Assembly (NCBI GenBank): GCA_937958735.1
Contig: CALGNG010000058.1
Coordinates: forward strand, 1 to 8,752
Length of the DNA: 8,752 nt
Source of the DNA: an uncultured Aquimarina sp.
GTDB lineage: Bacteria; Bacteroidota; Bacteroidia; Flavobacteriales; Flavobacteriaceae
Reading direction: 5' to 3'
Shown here: piece by piece, positions 1 through 5,855 of the stretch
Layout of the letters: each line of letters opens with the position of its first letter
Numbering within the stretch: the first letter of the stretch is position 1
Program-made: the position numbers and the translations under genes
The notes under the pieces: generated by a model
Database searches by the model: none
The model's input: the letters and a program-made list of their open reading frames with translations, nothing else
Told to the model about the DNA's origin: nothing

Positions 1-407
1 TTGGTATCTATATTATTAGTACCTATGAAGCCTTTGGTTAATTTATTAAAAAGGTAATATTCTTCTGTTAGACATTGACCAGAAACATAAAATCCAACGC
101 TATTAGGTCCATGTTTTTTAATTATGGAAGAAAAAACGGCTGCTGCTCTGTCCAATGCTTGATCCCATGAAACATCTTGTAGGTCATGGTTTTTACTCCA
201 TCGCATTTGTGGATTTAGTAAACGATCTGTTTTATCCTGCACTACATGATGAAGATTCATCCCTTTGGAACACAATTTACCTTGGTTTACTGGGTGGTCT
301 TTATCTCCTTCTACAGTTATGGTGCCGTTAGTATCTTTGTTTACAACGATACCACATCCAACACCGCAGTAGGAACATGTAGATTTACATGATGAAATTA
401 TTGACAT
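1..407 (-). CDS. nasA: Nitrate reductase catalytic subunit, N-terminal part (assimilatory NasA/NarB type)
   Basis: This is the first 135 codons of a molybdopterin oxidoreductase; the rest lies beyond the left edge. The N-terminus carries the [4Fe-4S] motif of the family: Cys11-x2-Cys14-x3-Cys18-x27-Cys46, within CSYCGVGCGI and KLCSKG, with the conserved Lys48 that lies between the cluster and the pterin. It continues with GFYVSGQCLTEEYYLFNKL and GFIGTNNID, wording typical of soluble nitrate reductases that reduce nitrate to nitrite with bis-MGD cofactor. No Tat or Sec signal precedes the cluster, which fits a cytoplasmic assimilatory enzyme rather than periplasmic NapA. The ATG at 405-407 is chosen because the cluster begins only ten residues later. 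There is no Shine-Dalgarno sequence, as usual in Bacteroidota. A TAnnTTTG box lies 24 bp upstream. Formate dehydrogenase is the main alternative, but the GQCLTEEYY and GTNNID wording favours nitrate reductase. Partner genes (nitrite reductase, transporter) are not in view. Confidence 0.85.
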   Translation of the reverse strand, partial: MSIISSCKSTCSYCGVGCGIVVNKDTNGTITVEGDKDHPVNQGKLCSKGMNLHHVVQDKTDRLLNPQMRWSKNHDLQDVSWDQALDRAAAVFSSIIKKHGPNSVGFYVSGQCLTEEYYLFNKLTKGFIGTNNIDT

Positions 408-430
408 TAGGGAGGTTTAAATATTCGTAA

Positions 431-438
431 CAAAACTA
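431..438 (-). promoter_or_regulatory. Putative -7 box of the nitrate reductase promoter
   Basis: Read on the minus strand this is TAGTTTTG, a full match to the Bacteroidota -7 consensus TAnnTTTG. It would give a leader of under 20 nt before the ATG at 407. No clean -33 TTG is seen at the expected distance; that place borders the large inverted repeat at 460-500, so the promoter may need an activator. Single-sequence match only. Confidence 0.45.
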
Positions 439-459
439 CGTATATATACTTAATTATCT

Positions 460-500
460 AAGTAATTATTGTTTTTTGTTAAAAAAAACAATAATTACTT
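460..500. promoter_or_regulatory. Perfect 18-bp inverted repeat upstream of the nitrate reductase gene
   Basis: The arms AAGTAATTATTGTTTTTT (460-477) and its exact complement (483-500) flank the 5-nt spacer GTTAA. The repeat sits directly upstream of the putative promoter of the nitrate reductase gene, with its centre about 45 bp upstream of the -7 box, a typical activator position. It is followed by no T-run on either strand, so it is not a classical terminator. It could be an operator for a nitrogen regulator or a transcript hairpin; the sequence does not decide which. Confidence 0.5.
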
Positions 501-534
501 AAAACAAAAAGGCCACCTTATCTGGGTAGCCTTT
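501..534 (-). terminator. Intrinsic terminator of glmM
   Basis: On the minus strand a stem AAAGGC-x-ACC pairs with GGT-x-GCCTTT (stem parts 529-534/525-527 and 515-517/508-513, one mismatch) and is followed by a T-rich run, TTTTTGTTTT including the foot of the stem (510-501). It lies 22 bp after the glmM stop codon and separates glmM from the nitrate reductase gene. Confidence 0.8.
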
Positions 535-556
535 ACAATAGTCTTAAATATAATTT

Positions 557-1945
557 CTATAACCCTGCTATTTTCTTTATTTCTTCTATTGTTTTTAAGG
601 CTAGGTTATCTGCTTCTACTTGCGATTTAGCTTCTGTATAAATTCTAATAATTGGCTCGGTGTTACTTTTTCTTAAATGCACCCAATTTTCTGTAAAATC
701 TACTTTTACTCCGTCTGTGGTAGTAACTTCTTCGTCTTGATATTTTTCTGCCATAGCAATTAATATCCCATCTACATCTAAGCCTGGTGTAAGGGTTATT
801 TTATTTTTACTCATAAAATAGGCTGGATAGGAAGCTCTTAATTCCGAAATTGAAACTTTCTTTTCTGCTAAGTGTGTTAAAAACAAAGCGGTTCCTACTA
901 GGGAATCTCTTCCATAATGGGAATCTGGATAAATTATCCCACCATTTCCTTCTCCACCTATTACTGTATTTGTAGCCTTCATGGTAGCTACCACATTTAC
1001 TTCTCCTACGTTTGAAGCGGTATAGGTACCCCCATGTTTTATGGTTACATCTCTTAGTGCTCTACTGGAAGATAGGTTAGACACTGTATTTCCTGGTGTT
1101 TTTCCTAATACATAATCTGCACAGGCTACCAAGGTGTATTCTTCTCCAAACATTTCTCCGTCTTCGCACATAAAAGCCAAACGATCTACGTCTGGGTCTA
1201 CAGTAAGTCCAAGGTCTGCTTTGGTTTCTACTACTTTTTTGGCTAGGTCTCCCAAATGTTCTTTTAAAGGTTCCGGGTTATGTGGGAAGTGCCCGGTAGG
1301 TTCGCAGTATAATTCTACTACTTCTACTCCCATTTTTTTTAATAGTTTAGGAATCGTAATTCCGCCTGTAGAATTTACAGCATCTACAACTACTTTAAAT
1401 TTAGCTGCTTTTACTTTTTCTGCATCTACAAGTGCTAAATCTAATACTAAATCTATATGTTTATCTATATAGGTATTGTCCTCTTTAATACTTCCTAAAT
1501 CGTCCACTTCGCTAAAGGTATAAGCGTCGCTTGAGGCGATCTCTAAAATATCTGCACCATTGGATGCGTCTAAAAACTCCCCTTTATTGTTTAGTAATTT
1601 TAATGCATTCCATTGTTTAGGGTTATGGCTTGCTGTTAAAATTATACCTCCATCGGCTTTTTCTAACGGCACTGCTATCTCTACTGTGGGGGTAGTAGAT
1701 AATCCTAAATCTATAACATCTATACCTAAGCCTATAAGGCTATTCATTACCAATTGCTGAATCATACTTCCAGATAAACGTGCATCCCTACCAACTACTA
1801 CTTTGGGTGCTTTTTTACCAGAATCTTTCTTAATCCATGTACCGTATGCCGATGCAAATTTGACAGCATCTAAAGGGGTTAAATTATCTCCTACAGTACC
1901 TCCTATGGTACCACGTATTCCAGAAATTGATTTTATTAATGTCAT
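557..1945 (-). CDS. glmM: Phosphoglucosamine mutase / phosphomannomutase family enzyme
   Basis: A 462-residue alpha-D-phosphohexomutase. The family interconverts hexose 6- and 1-phosphates via a phosphoserine; GlmM makes glucosamine-1-phosphate for UDP-GlcNAc, peptidoglycan and lipopolysaccharide precursors in the cytoplasm. All four domain signatures are present: the catalytic loop TASHNP with Ser106, the Mg-binding loop DPDVDR (250-255), the sugar-binding loop GEGNGG (331-336) and the C-terminal phosphate-binding loop RKSNTEP (425-431). Length is normal for the family. An in-frame ATG 14 codons upstream (1987) would give 476 residues, but the added residues are unlike the family, and the best promoter box (1969-1976) lies inside that extension; the product should start MTLIKSISGIRGT. 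The gene is divergent from the AcpH gene with 91 bp between starts. Bacteroidota members are usually annotated as GlmM; phosphomannomutase activity is an alternative, since the loop reads SNTEP rather than the SGTEP of E. coli GlmM. Confidence 0.9.
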   Translation of the reverse strand: MTLIKSISGIRGTIGGTVGDNLTPLDAVKFASAYGTWIKKDSGKKAPKVVVGRDARLSGSMIQQLVMNSLIGLGIDVIDLGLSTTPTVEIAVPLEKADGGIILTASHNPKQWNALKLLNNKGEFLDASNGADILEIASSDAYTFSEVDDLGSIKEDNTYIDKHIDLVLDLALVDAEKVKAAKFKVVVDAVNSTGGITIPKLLKKMGVEVVELYCEPTGHFPHNPEPLKEHLGDLAKKVVETKADLGLTVDPDVDRLAFMCEDGEMFGEEYTLVACADYVLGKTPGNTVSNLSSSRALRDVTIKHGGTYTASNVGEVNVVATMKATNTVIGGEGNGGIIYPDSHYGRDSLVGTALFLTHLAEKKVSISELRASYPAYFMSKNKITLTPGLDVDGILIAMAEKYQDEEVTTTDGVKVDFTENWVHLRKSNTEPIIRIYTEAKSQVEADNLALKTIEEIKKIAGL

Positions 1946-1968
1946 TATAAATTGTTTAATTTCAAATA

Positions 1969-1976
1969 CAAATATA
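1969..1976 (-). promoter_or_regulatory. Putative -7 box of the glmM promoter
   Basis: Minus-strand TATATTTG matches the Bacteroidota consensus TAnnTTTG. A weak TTTT-containing -33 candidate lies 18 bp further upstream (1995-2000). The implied transcript starts about 15-20 nt before the ATG at 1945 and would exclude the alternative ATG at 1987. No comparably good box is seen for the divergent plus-strand gene; TATTTTTA near 2015 is the nearest candidate. Confidence 0.45.
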
Positions 1977-2036
1977 ATCGTATTCAATTGATGCGAAAAC
2001 CTTCACGGTTAAAGTATTTTTAATATCTTACGATTA

Positions 2037-2624
2037 ATGAATTTTCTTGCCCATATTTACTTATCCTACAACCACCCTGAAATTGAAATTGGAAACTTTA
2101 TTGCCGACTCTGTAAAAGGCAATAATTACCTGGAGTATCCAAATAGAATAAAAGAAGGTATTATTTTACATCGTAAAATAGACACGTTTACAGACACACA
2201 TCCTATTATTAGAAGTGCTAAAGATTACTTTTCGGAGTATAATCATTATGCTGGTGTGATTTTAGATATTGTATTGGACCATTTTCTGGCTAAAAACTGG
2301 AGTTATTTCCATGATTTACCTTTATTGGATTTTACTCACAATTTTTATAATTTATTAGAACATAACTGGAAGTACCTCCCTAAAAGGGTACAGCAATTTT
2401 ATCCTAACATGAAATCTCAAAATTGGCTTTACATGTACCAATCTATACCTGGTATTACAGATATTTTATACCAAATGAATAGGCGTACGAACAATATTTC
2501 TAAAATGAATTTTTCGGTAATTGAATTGCGAAAATTTTATACAGAAATTGAGGAATCGTTTTTCTTATTTTTTAAGGAATTGGAAGTTTTTGTTAAGAAG
2601 GAAATTAGTACTCTTAGCTTGTAA
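2037..2624 (+). CDS. acpH: Acyl carrier protein phosphodiesterase (AcpH family)
   Basis: A 195-residue protein, close to the length of E. coli AcpH. The family removes the 4'-phosphopantetheine arm from holo-ACP, giving apo-ACP, and belongs to the HD-type metal-dependent phosphodiesterases. Family motifs are visible in order: MNFLAHIYLS at the N-terminus, GNFIADSVKG (19-28), HRKIDTFTDTHP (45-56) and HYAGVILDIVLDHFLAKNW (70-88), which supply the His and Asp residues expected to bind metal. There is no signal peptide or membrane segment. The start is fixed by the near-universal MNFLAH opening. The gene is transcribed alone, divergently from glmM, and is followed by a weak terminator-like hairpin. 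The cellular role of this enzyme is poorly understood even in E. coli; the assignment here is by family wording alone. Confidence 0.88.
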   Translation: MNFLAHIYLSYNHPEIEIGNFIADSVKGNNYLEYPNRIKEGIILHRKIDTFTDTHPIIRSAKDYFSEYNHYAGVILDIVLDHFLAKNWSYFHDLPLLDFTHNFYNLLEHNWKYLPKRVQQFYPNMKSQNWLYMYQSIPGITDILYQMNRRTNNISKMNFSVIELRKFYTEIEESFFLFFKELEVFVKKEISTLSL

Positions 2625-2633
2625 TACAATAAT

Positions 2634-2659
2634 GGTCTTTCTATAAAATAGACTTTTTT
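2634..2659 (+). terminator. Weak terminator-like hairpin after acpH
   Basis: TCTAT (2640-2644), a 3-nt AAA loop and ATAGA (2648-2652) form a short 5-bp stem followed, after one C, by six T residues (2654-2659). It lies 15 bp after the stop codon. The stem is AT-rich and short, so the call is tentative. Confidence 0.4.
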
Positions 2660-3025
2660 CTTACTATTTACAAACTAAAAAAGAAACAACCCTTACAATC
2701 TTTCCCGACTTAATAGATATAGGCTCTTTTGTACCTCTTGTTTTGTATTACTGTTTTACTAGATTAGATTTATTTTCCAAAATATGGGTTTTTATCTATT
2801 CTAAAAAAAAGTATTCAAAAACTACTTCACAATCTATTACACCCAGCTTAACACCAAAATTTTTATGCTTCTCTCCTTTTTAAACAAAACCACGTCTTAT
2901 TACTAATCTACTTGATCTAAAACAGATTAATAAGCAACATCATCCCCTATTATAAATACCCTCTATTTTATCTTTTTTAAAGTATTGTATTAGCATTAGT
3001 CCATATTTATGATTAACCTATTCTA
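2660..3025. other. Gene-free stretch between acpH and the first beta-helix gene
   Basis: About 365 bp of AT-rich sequence between the converging ends of acpH and the beta-helix gene. I see no open frame with codon structure, no recognisable RNA gene and no strong repeat. It lies downstream of both neighbours, so promoters for them are not expected here. Confidence 0.5.
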
Positions 3026-3065
3026 AAAGCAAAAAACCAGAGCAATTGTATAATTGCACTGGTTT
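3026..3065 (-). terminator. Intrinsic terminator of the first beta-helix gene
   Basis: The arms AAACCAG (3034-3040) plus GCAATT (3042-3047) pair with AATTGC (3052-3057) plus CTGGTTT (3059-3065), with one A/A mismatch and a 4-nt loop. On the minus strand the stem runs into TTTTTT (3036-3031). It ends about 70 bp past the stop codon of the 3137-5353 gene. Its sequence is unrelated to the terminator of the second copy. Confidence 0.8.
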
Positions 3066-3136
3066 AATTAAAAAAAATTTTAATCTGTATTGACAGCCTA
3101 TAACTATGTTATATATCAATAAGATTCTTACTAAAA

Positions 3137-5353
3137 TTATTCTATTATAAATTTTACTGTTCTTTGGTCTGTTTTTAAAAGGTATACTCCTAAAGACAAG
3201 TTAGAAACATCGATAGTATTATCGTCTGCCACAGTTTCTATTACTTTTACAAGAGCTCCTTGAATATTATAAATTTCAAAATTTGTGTTTCCCTTTTGAG
3301 TAAAGTGCAATTTTTTCTTTTCTATAGGATTTGGCATTACATCCACATATATACTTCTACTTCTAGATTCTTCTATAGTTTTTATAATATCTGGATTAGA
3401 TAATGTAGGGTCTGTTTCTACAAACTCGTTATTAAAACTGTTAACATCTATGTCGGAACCTACCTCTGGAAAAGTCTTACCAAATTCTATAGCCCCTATA
3501 TCTGGCGTACCATTAACGTCTGTGGTAATATCATCAATATTTCTTCCAGAATCTATAGGTCCTGTTCCTGCTTTTAATCTATAATCTCCTGTAGAGGCTT
3601 CTACAAATAAGCTATTTCCATTCCCTGTTTCGCTTCTGTAATTATTTTGAAAATTAAGATCCTTATATATTCTATCCTCGTCGTCATCGTTAGCTTTTGT
3701 ATCAATAATGTTATTCCAAAAACGAACATTTTCAATAGCTCCTTTGTCATCTCTATTCCATAAACGAACACCCCAGTTCATATTCCAAATTGTATTGTTA
3801 TAAAAATAACAGTCTTGTATTTTAGATTGTCTTGGGCCTAAATAAGCAAAAGTACCGTCTTCTACAACATCCGTTTTAAAATTATAAATAAGGTTGTGGT
3901 GTACCGTGTAATTATAACAGCCTTCTAAGTATAGAGCCAAAACAAATTCTTTATTCCCATCTGTTAAGGTATTAGAATCGTGGATTCTATTAAATGCAAT
4001 TTCAGAACCTTTCATATTTACAGGTACTCCCCAATTACCACCATTTGTACATTGTATAGACCCTGCATCTTGTCCCATTTTCATACAATCGTAAAGGTCG
4101 TTATAAGTAATATCTATTTTCCCTGCATTAGTTCTAATATGAAATCTTCCTGTAGCCCCTAATGTACATCTCTTAATTGTTGTTCCTTCGTTTGCATTAT
4201 TTTGAATAGAAGATGTAAACTGCGCTATCCAACCTAGGTCTTCTAAGTGGCAATTTTCTATTGTATTACCACTACCTCCATCTAGAAATAACCCATGTCC
4301 CCAACTGTGTGCTATATAACAATTTTTAAAAGTATTGTTATTACCATTTACATATATCCCACCTTGTTCTGTTTTTGACACTGCATACTTTGCCCTAGTT
4401 AAGAAAGGCCATAAGTATTGTACAGACGAATTAAGTACTTGACAGTTGTTGGCTTTTTTCATTTCTATAGAAGCAGCATGAATTTGAATACCATCGATTA
4501 TAACACCACTCATATCTTTAATTTGAAAGGCCCATTTCCTGTTTTTTGTACTAATTAACAAACTGTTAGGATTTATATCTTTAGCTGGTTTAAAGTATAC
4601 TTTATTATCTTTCTGAAACCATTCCCCTTCTCTATCTAATGCGTTTAAGTGAAATATAAAACCAAAACCTTTACCATTATCTGTATAGATTTTAGAACTA
4701 TTATCTATCCATCCTTGTGTTATAGCATCTACAGTAAGTTCTTTCCCCTTAGATCCTGTAATAGTTCCCATTGGATTAATCCATTTTTTACCATTAATAC
4801 CTCTAAAAATACCTCCTTTAAAGAAATCTGTAGGAAATCCGCTTAAATTAGGAAATAAAACCCTTCTACCAGTTACTCCTTTTTTGGTTTGAAAAACTTG
4901 ACAATCTTCGTATCCTGTATTTTTATCTTCAGGATCCATCATCTCTCCTGTCTTATTATCTGGCCACCTTGCCATTTCTTGACGTTTACCATCTAAAAAA
5001 AGCATGGTGTATTCTGTTTCTGCCCCTGGAAATGGAGCAGAATAAATTCCGTCCTTATATAAAGTCCAGTTTTCTACGATATCTCCACCAGAAACAACTA
5101 CTTTATCGTTATTATAGTTTTTAAAAGTAACATTACCTTCTTTTACAATAACATTTTCTCTATAGATACCTTCTAAAATATAACAAGTATCCCCTGAAGA
5201 TAATACATTTGCTGCTTTTTGAATTGTCTTAAATGGACTGGCTAAAGTTCCTGCATTAGAGTCTTTCCCATCTATAGAAACATAATAATCTTTTGACCAT
5301 GAATTTATGGAAACCATAAATATCATAAGTGCTGGTAATAATTTTTTCATCAT
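3137..5353 (-). CDS. Secreted right-handed beta-helix protein with T9SS type A sorting domain (copy 1)
   Basis: A 738-residue exported protein. Residues 1-20 form a signal peptide (MMKK, hydrophobic stretch, cleavage near SWS/K). Residues 22-75 resemble the N-terminal segment of many beta-helix enzymes (YYVSIDGKDSNAGT, PFKTIQKAANV, GIYRENV). Residues about 115-270 hold a module with MLFLDGKRQEMARWPD and GEWFQKDNKVYFKP, seen in beta-helix glycoside hydrolases. Residues about 275-570 are beta-helix coils rich in N-x-NxIxNC steps, including HSWGHGLFLDGG, MGQDAGSIQ and ALYLEGCYNYTVHHNLIYNF. A coil-cap segment, YRLKAG to DIGAIEFG, ends near 624. A charged linker is followed by the T9SS domain (about 669-738: VMPNP, LSLGVYLL, KFIIE). 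The likely role is degradation of a polysaccharide outside the cell or on the outer membrane; lyase versus hydrolase, and substrate, cannot be read from sequence. It has its own terminator and a long regulated-looking leader. The second Met is an equally plausible start. Confidence 0.85.
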   Translation of the reverse strand: MMKKLLPALMIFMVSINSWSKDYYVSIDGKDSNAGTLASPFKTIQKAANVLSSGDTCYILEGIYRENVIVKEGNVTFKNYNNDKVVVSGGDIVENWTLYKDGIYSAPFPGAETEYTMLFLDGKRQEMARWPDNKTGEMMDPEDKNTGYEDCQVFQTKKGVTGRRVLFPNLSGFPTDFFKGGIFRGINGKKWINPMGTITGSKGKELTVDAITQGWIDNSSKIYTDNGKGFGFIFHLNALDREGEWFQKDNKVYFKPAKDINPNSLLISTKNRKWAFQIKDMSGVIIDGIQIHAASIEMKKANNCQVLNSSVQYLWPFLTRAKYAVSKTEQGGIYVNGNNNTFKNCYIAHSWGHGLFLDGGSGNTIENCHLEDLGWIAQFTSSIQNNANEGTTIKRCTLGATGRFHIRTNAGKIDITYNDLYDCMKMGQDAGSIQCTNGGNWGVPVNMKGSEIAFNRIHDSNTLTDGNKEFVLALYLEGCYNYTVHHNLIYNFKTDVVEDGTFAYLGPRQSKIQDCYFYNNTIWNMNWGVRLWNRDDKGAIENVRFWNNIIDTKANDDDEDRIYKDLNFQNNYRSETGNGNSLFVEASTGDYRLKAGTGPIDSGRNIDDITTDVNGTPDIGAIEFGKTFPEVGSDIDVNSFNNEFVETDPTLSNPDIIKTIEESRSRSIYVDVMPNPIEKKKLHFTQKGNTNFEIYNIQGALVKVIETVADDNTIDVSNLSLGVYLLKTDQRTVKFIIE

Positions 5354-5495
5354 AATATTAGTTTGAGTTTTTTGTGCATTAATAATTTTACTAATTAGTA
5401 ATTATTCGCAGTTAAATAATCAAGTTTTATTTTCTAGATTACCTTTCAACGGATAAATTCGTCTTTTATAGTGAAAAAAAACCAATTGTACAGTA

Positions 5496-5527
5496 CAAAT
5501 GTGTACTATTTTTTTAAACTAAACAAA
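5496..5527 (-). promoter_or_regulatory. Putative promoter of beta-helix copy 1
   Basis: On the minus strand TTTG (5527-5524), a 20-bp spacer and CACATTTG (5503-5496; one mismatch to TAnnTTTG) match the Bacteroidota -33/-7 layout. The homologous place upstream of copy 2 has the same layout with the same 20-bp spacing, although the spacer sequence has diverged. The implied leader is about 135 nt. A palindrome TTGTAC-A-GTACAA (5486-5498) overlaps the -7 box and could be an operator. Confidence 0.4.
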
Positions 5528-5623
5528 CAATTATATTTTTTAATTTAAATTATTAATCCATAACCCTCTGTATCCCTTACAAATAAAGGCATGAACCTCT
5601 AATTATTATTTATCATTTCTTTG

Positions 5624-5641
5624 AATAAATTTTAACAAAAT
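5624..5641. promoter_or_regulatory. Conserved 18-nt upstream island (copy 1)
   Basis: AATAAATTTTAACAAAAT is identical in the upstream region of both beta-helix genes (also 8351-8368), 271 and 279 bp before the respective ATG, in otherwise diverged sequence. Function is unknown; regulatory use is inferred only from conservation. Confidence 0.35.
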
Positions 5642-5658
5642 AAATTTATTATTTACGG

Positions 5659-5671
5659 TTTTAGACTAAAA
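5659..5671. promoter_or_regulatory. Palindrome TTTTAG-A-CTAAAA (copy 1 only)
   Basis: A perfect 6-bp-arm palindrome sits 7 bp from the shared inverted repeat and repeats its TTAGAC half-site word. The matching place upstream of copy 2 reads TTTTTACACTTTAAAA and is not palindromic. It may be an extra binding site for the same regulator, specific to copy 1. Confidence 0.3.
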
Positions 5672-5678
5672 AATGGGG

Positions 5679-5703
5679 AATTAGACATAATACAGGTCTA
5701 ATT
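5679..5703. promoter_or_regulatory. Inverted repeat AATTAGAC-N9-GTCTAATT (copy 1), operator candidate
   Basis: Perfect 8-bp arms (5679-5686 and 5696-5703) are separated by ATAATACAG. Together with flanking bases this forms a 31-nt block (5677-5707) that is identical to one upstream of copy 2, spacer included. It lies about 325 bp before the ATG. Identity of the non-palindromic spacer suggests that either the whole element is functional or the region has exchanged recently. Confidence 0.5.
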
Positions 5704-5754
5704 ATTTGATTTTCAGAGAAAATTAACGAAATAATTTAAACACAACAGAATTAT

Positions 5755-5791
5755 AAAAAAACGGGTTCAACTTTAAAAAGTTGAACCCGTT
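5755..5791 (-). terminator. Intrinsic terminator of the second beta-helix gene
   Basis: A perfect 14-bp stem, AACGGGTTCAACTT (5760-5773) with its complement (5778-5791) and a 4-nt loop, is followed on the minus strand by a T-run (5760-5755). It lies about 65 bp after the stop of the 5856-8072 gene and should prevent read-through into copy 1. Confidence 0.9.
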
Positions 5792-5809
5792 GAAGTTCTC
5801 TTTACTCTA

Positions 5810-5831
5810 AATTTTGACCACTGTCAAAATT
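5810..5831. repeat. Second hairpin in the 3' region of beta-helix copy 2
   Basis: AATTTTGAC (5810-5818) and GTCAAAATT (5823-5831) form a perfect 9-bp inverted repeat around CACT, extendable by TCT/AGA past a bulged A. It lies between the stop codon and the terminator. It may stabilise the transcript 3' end; no T-run follows on the minus strand. Confidence 0.45.
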
Positions 5832-5855
5832 AGATTATTTTGCTTTTTTTATAAA

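Larger units (their letters stand above)
3137..5737 (-). repeat. Tandem duplication unit, copy 1 (gene plus upstream region)
   Basis: Homology to the unit at 5856-8465 begins at the stop codon and runs through the gene and about 385 bp of upstream DNA, ending near the ATAATTT at 5731-5737. The downstream flanks share nothing obvious, and the terminators differ. No terminal inverted repeats, target-site duplications or transposase accompany the unit, so it looks like an ordinary tandem gene duplication. Confidence 0.8.

Noticed and set aside
460..500. Terminator of glmM or of the nitrate reductase gene
   Set aside because: A proper minus-strand terminator already exists at 501-534, and this repeat has no trailing T-run outside its stem; it lies at the 5' side of the nitrate reductase gene.
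1134..1472. Plus-strand open frame of 112 codons
   Set aside because: It lies antisense within glmM, has low-complexity Ser/Thr/Pro-rich translation and no family resemblance; it is a shadow of the real gene. The same holds for plus-strand frames at 1560-1760, 1803-1991, 3980-4162, 4649-4846, 6366-6560, 6699-6881 and 7368-7565.
2660..3025. Decayed gene or small RNA between acpH and copy 1
   Set aside because: No frame shows codon structure or a recognisable motif and no stable hairpin with a promoter is apparent; it is left as a gene-free stretch.
3137..5353. Assignment as a PL6 alginate or chondroitin lyase
   Set aside because: The N-terminal YYVS...GT..PFKTIQ.A wording is shared by many beta-helix proteins, and I could not identify the PL6 catalytic Lys/Arg and calcium-binding pattern by eye; a specific enzyme name would be a guess.
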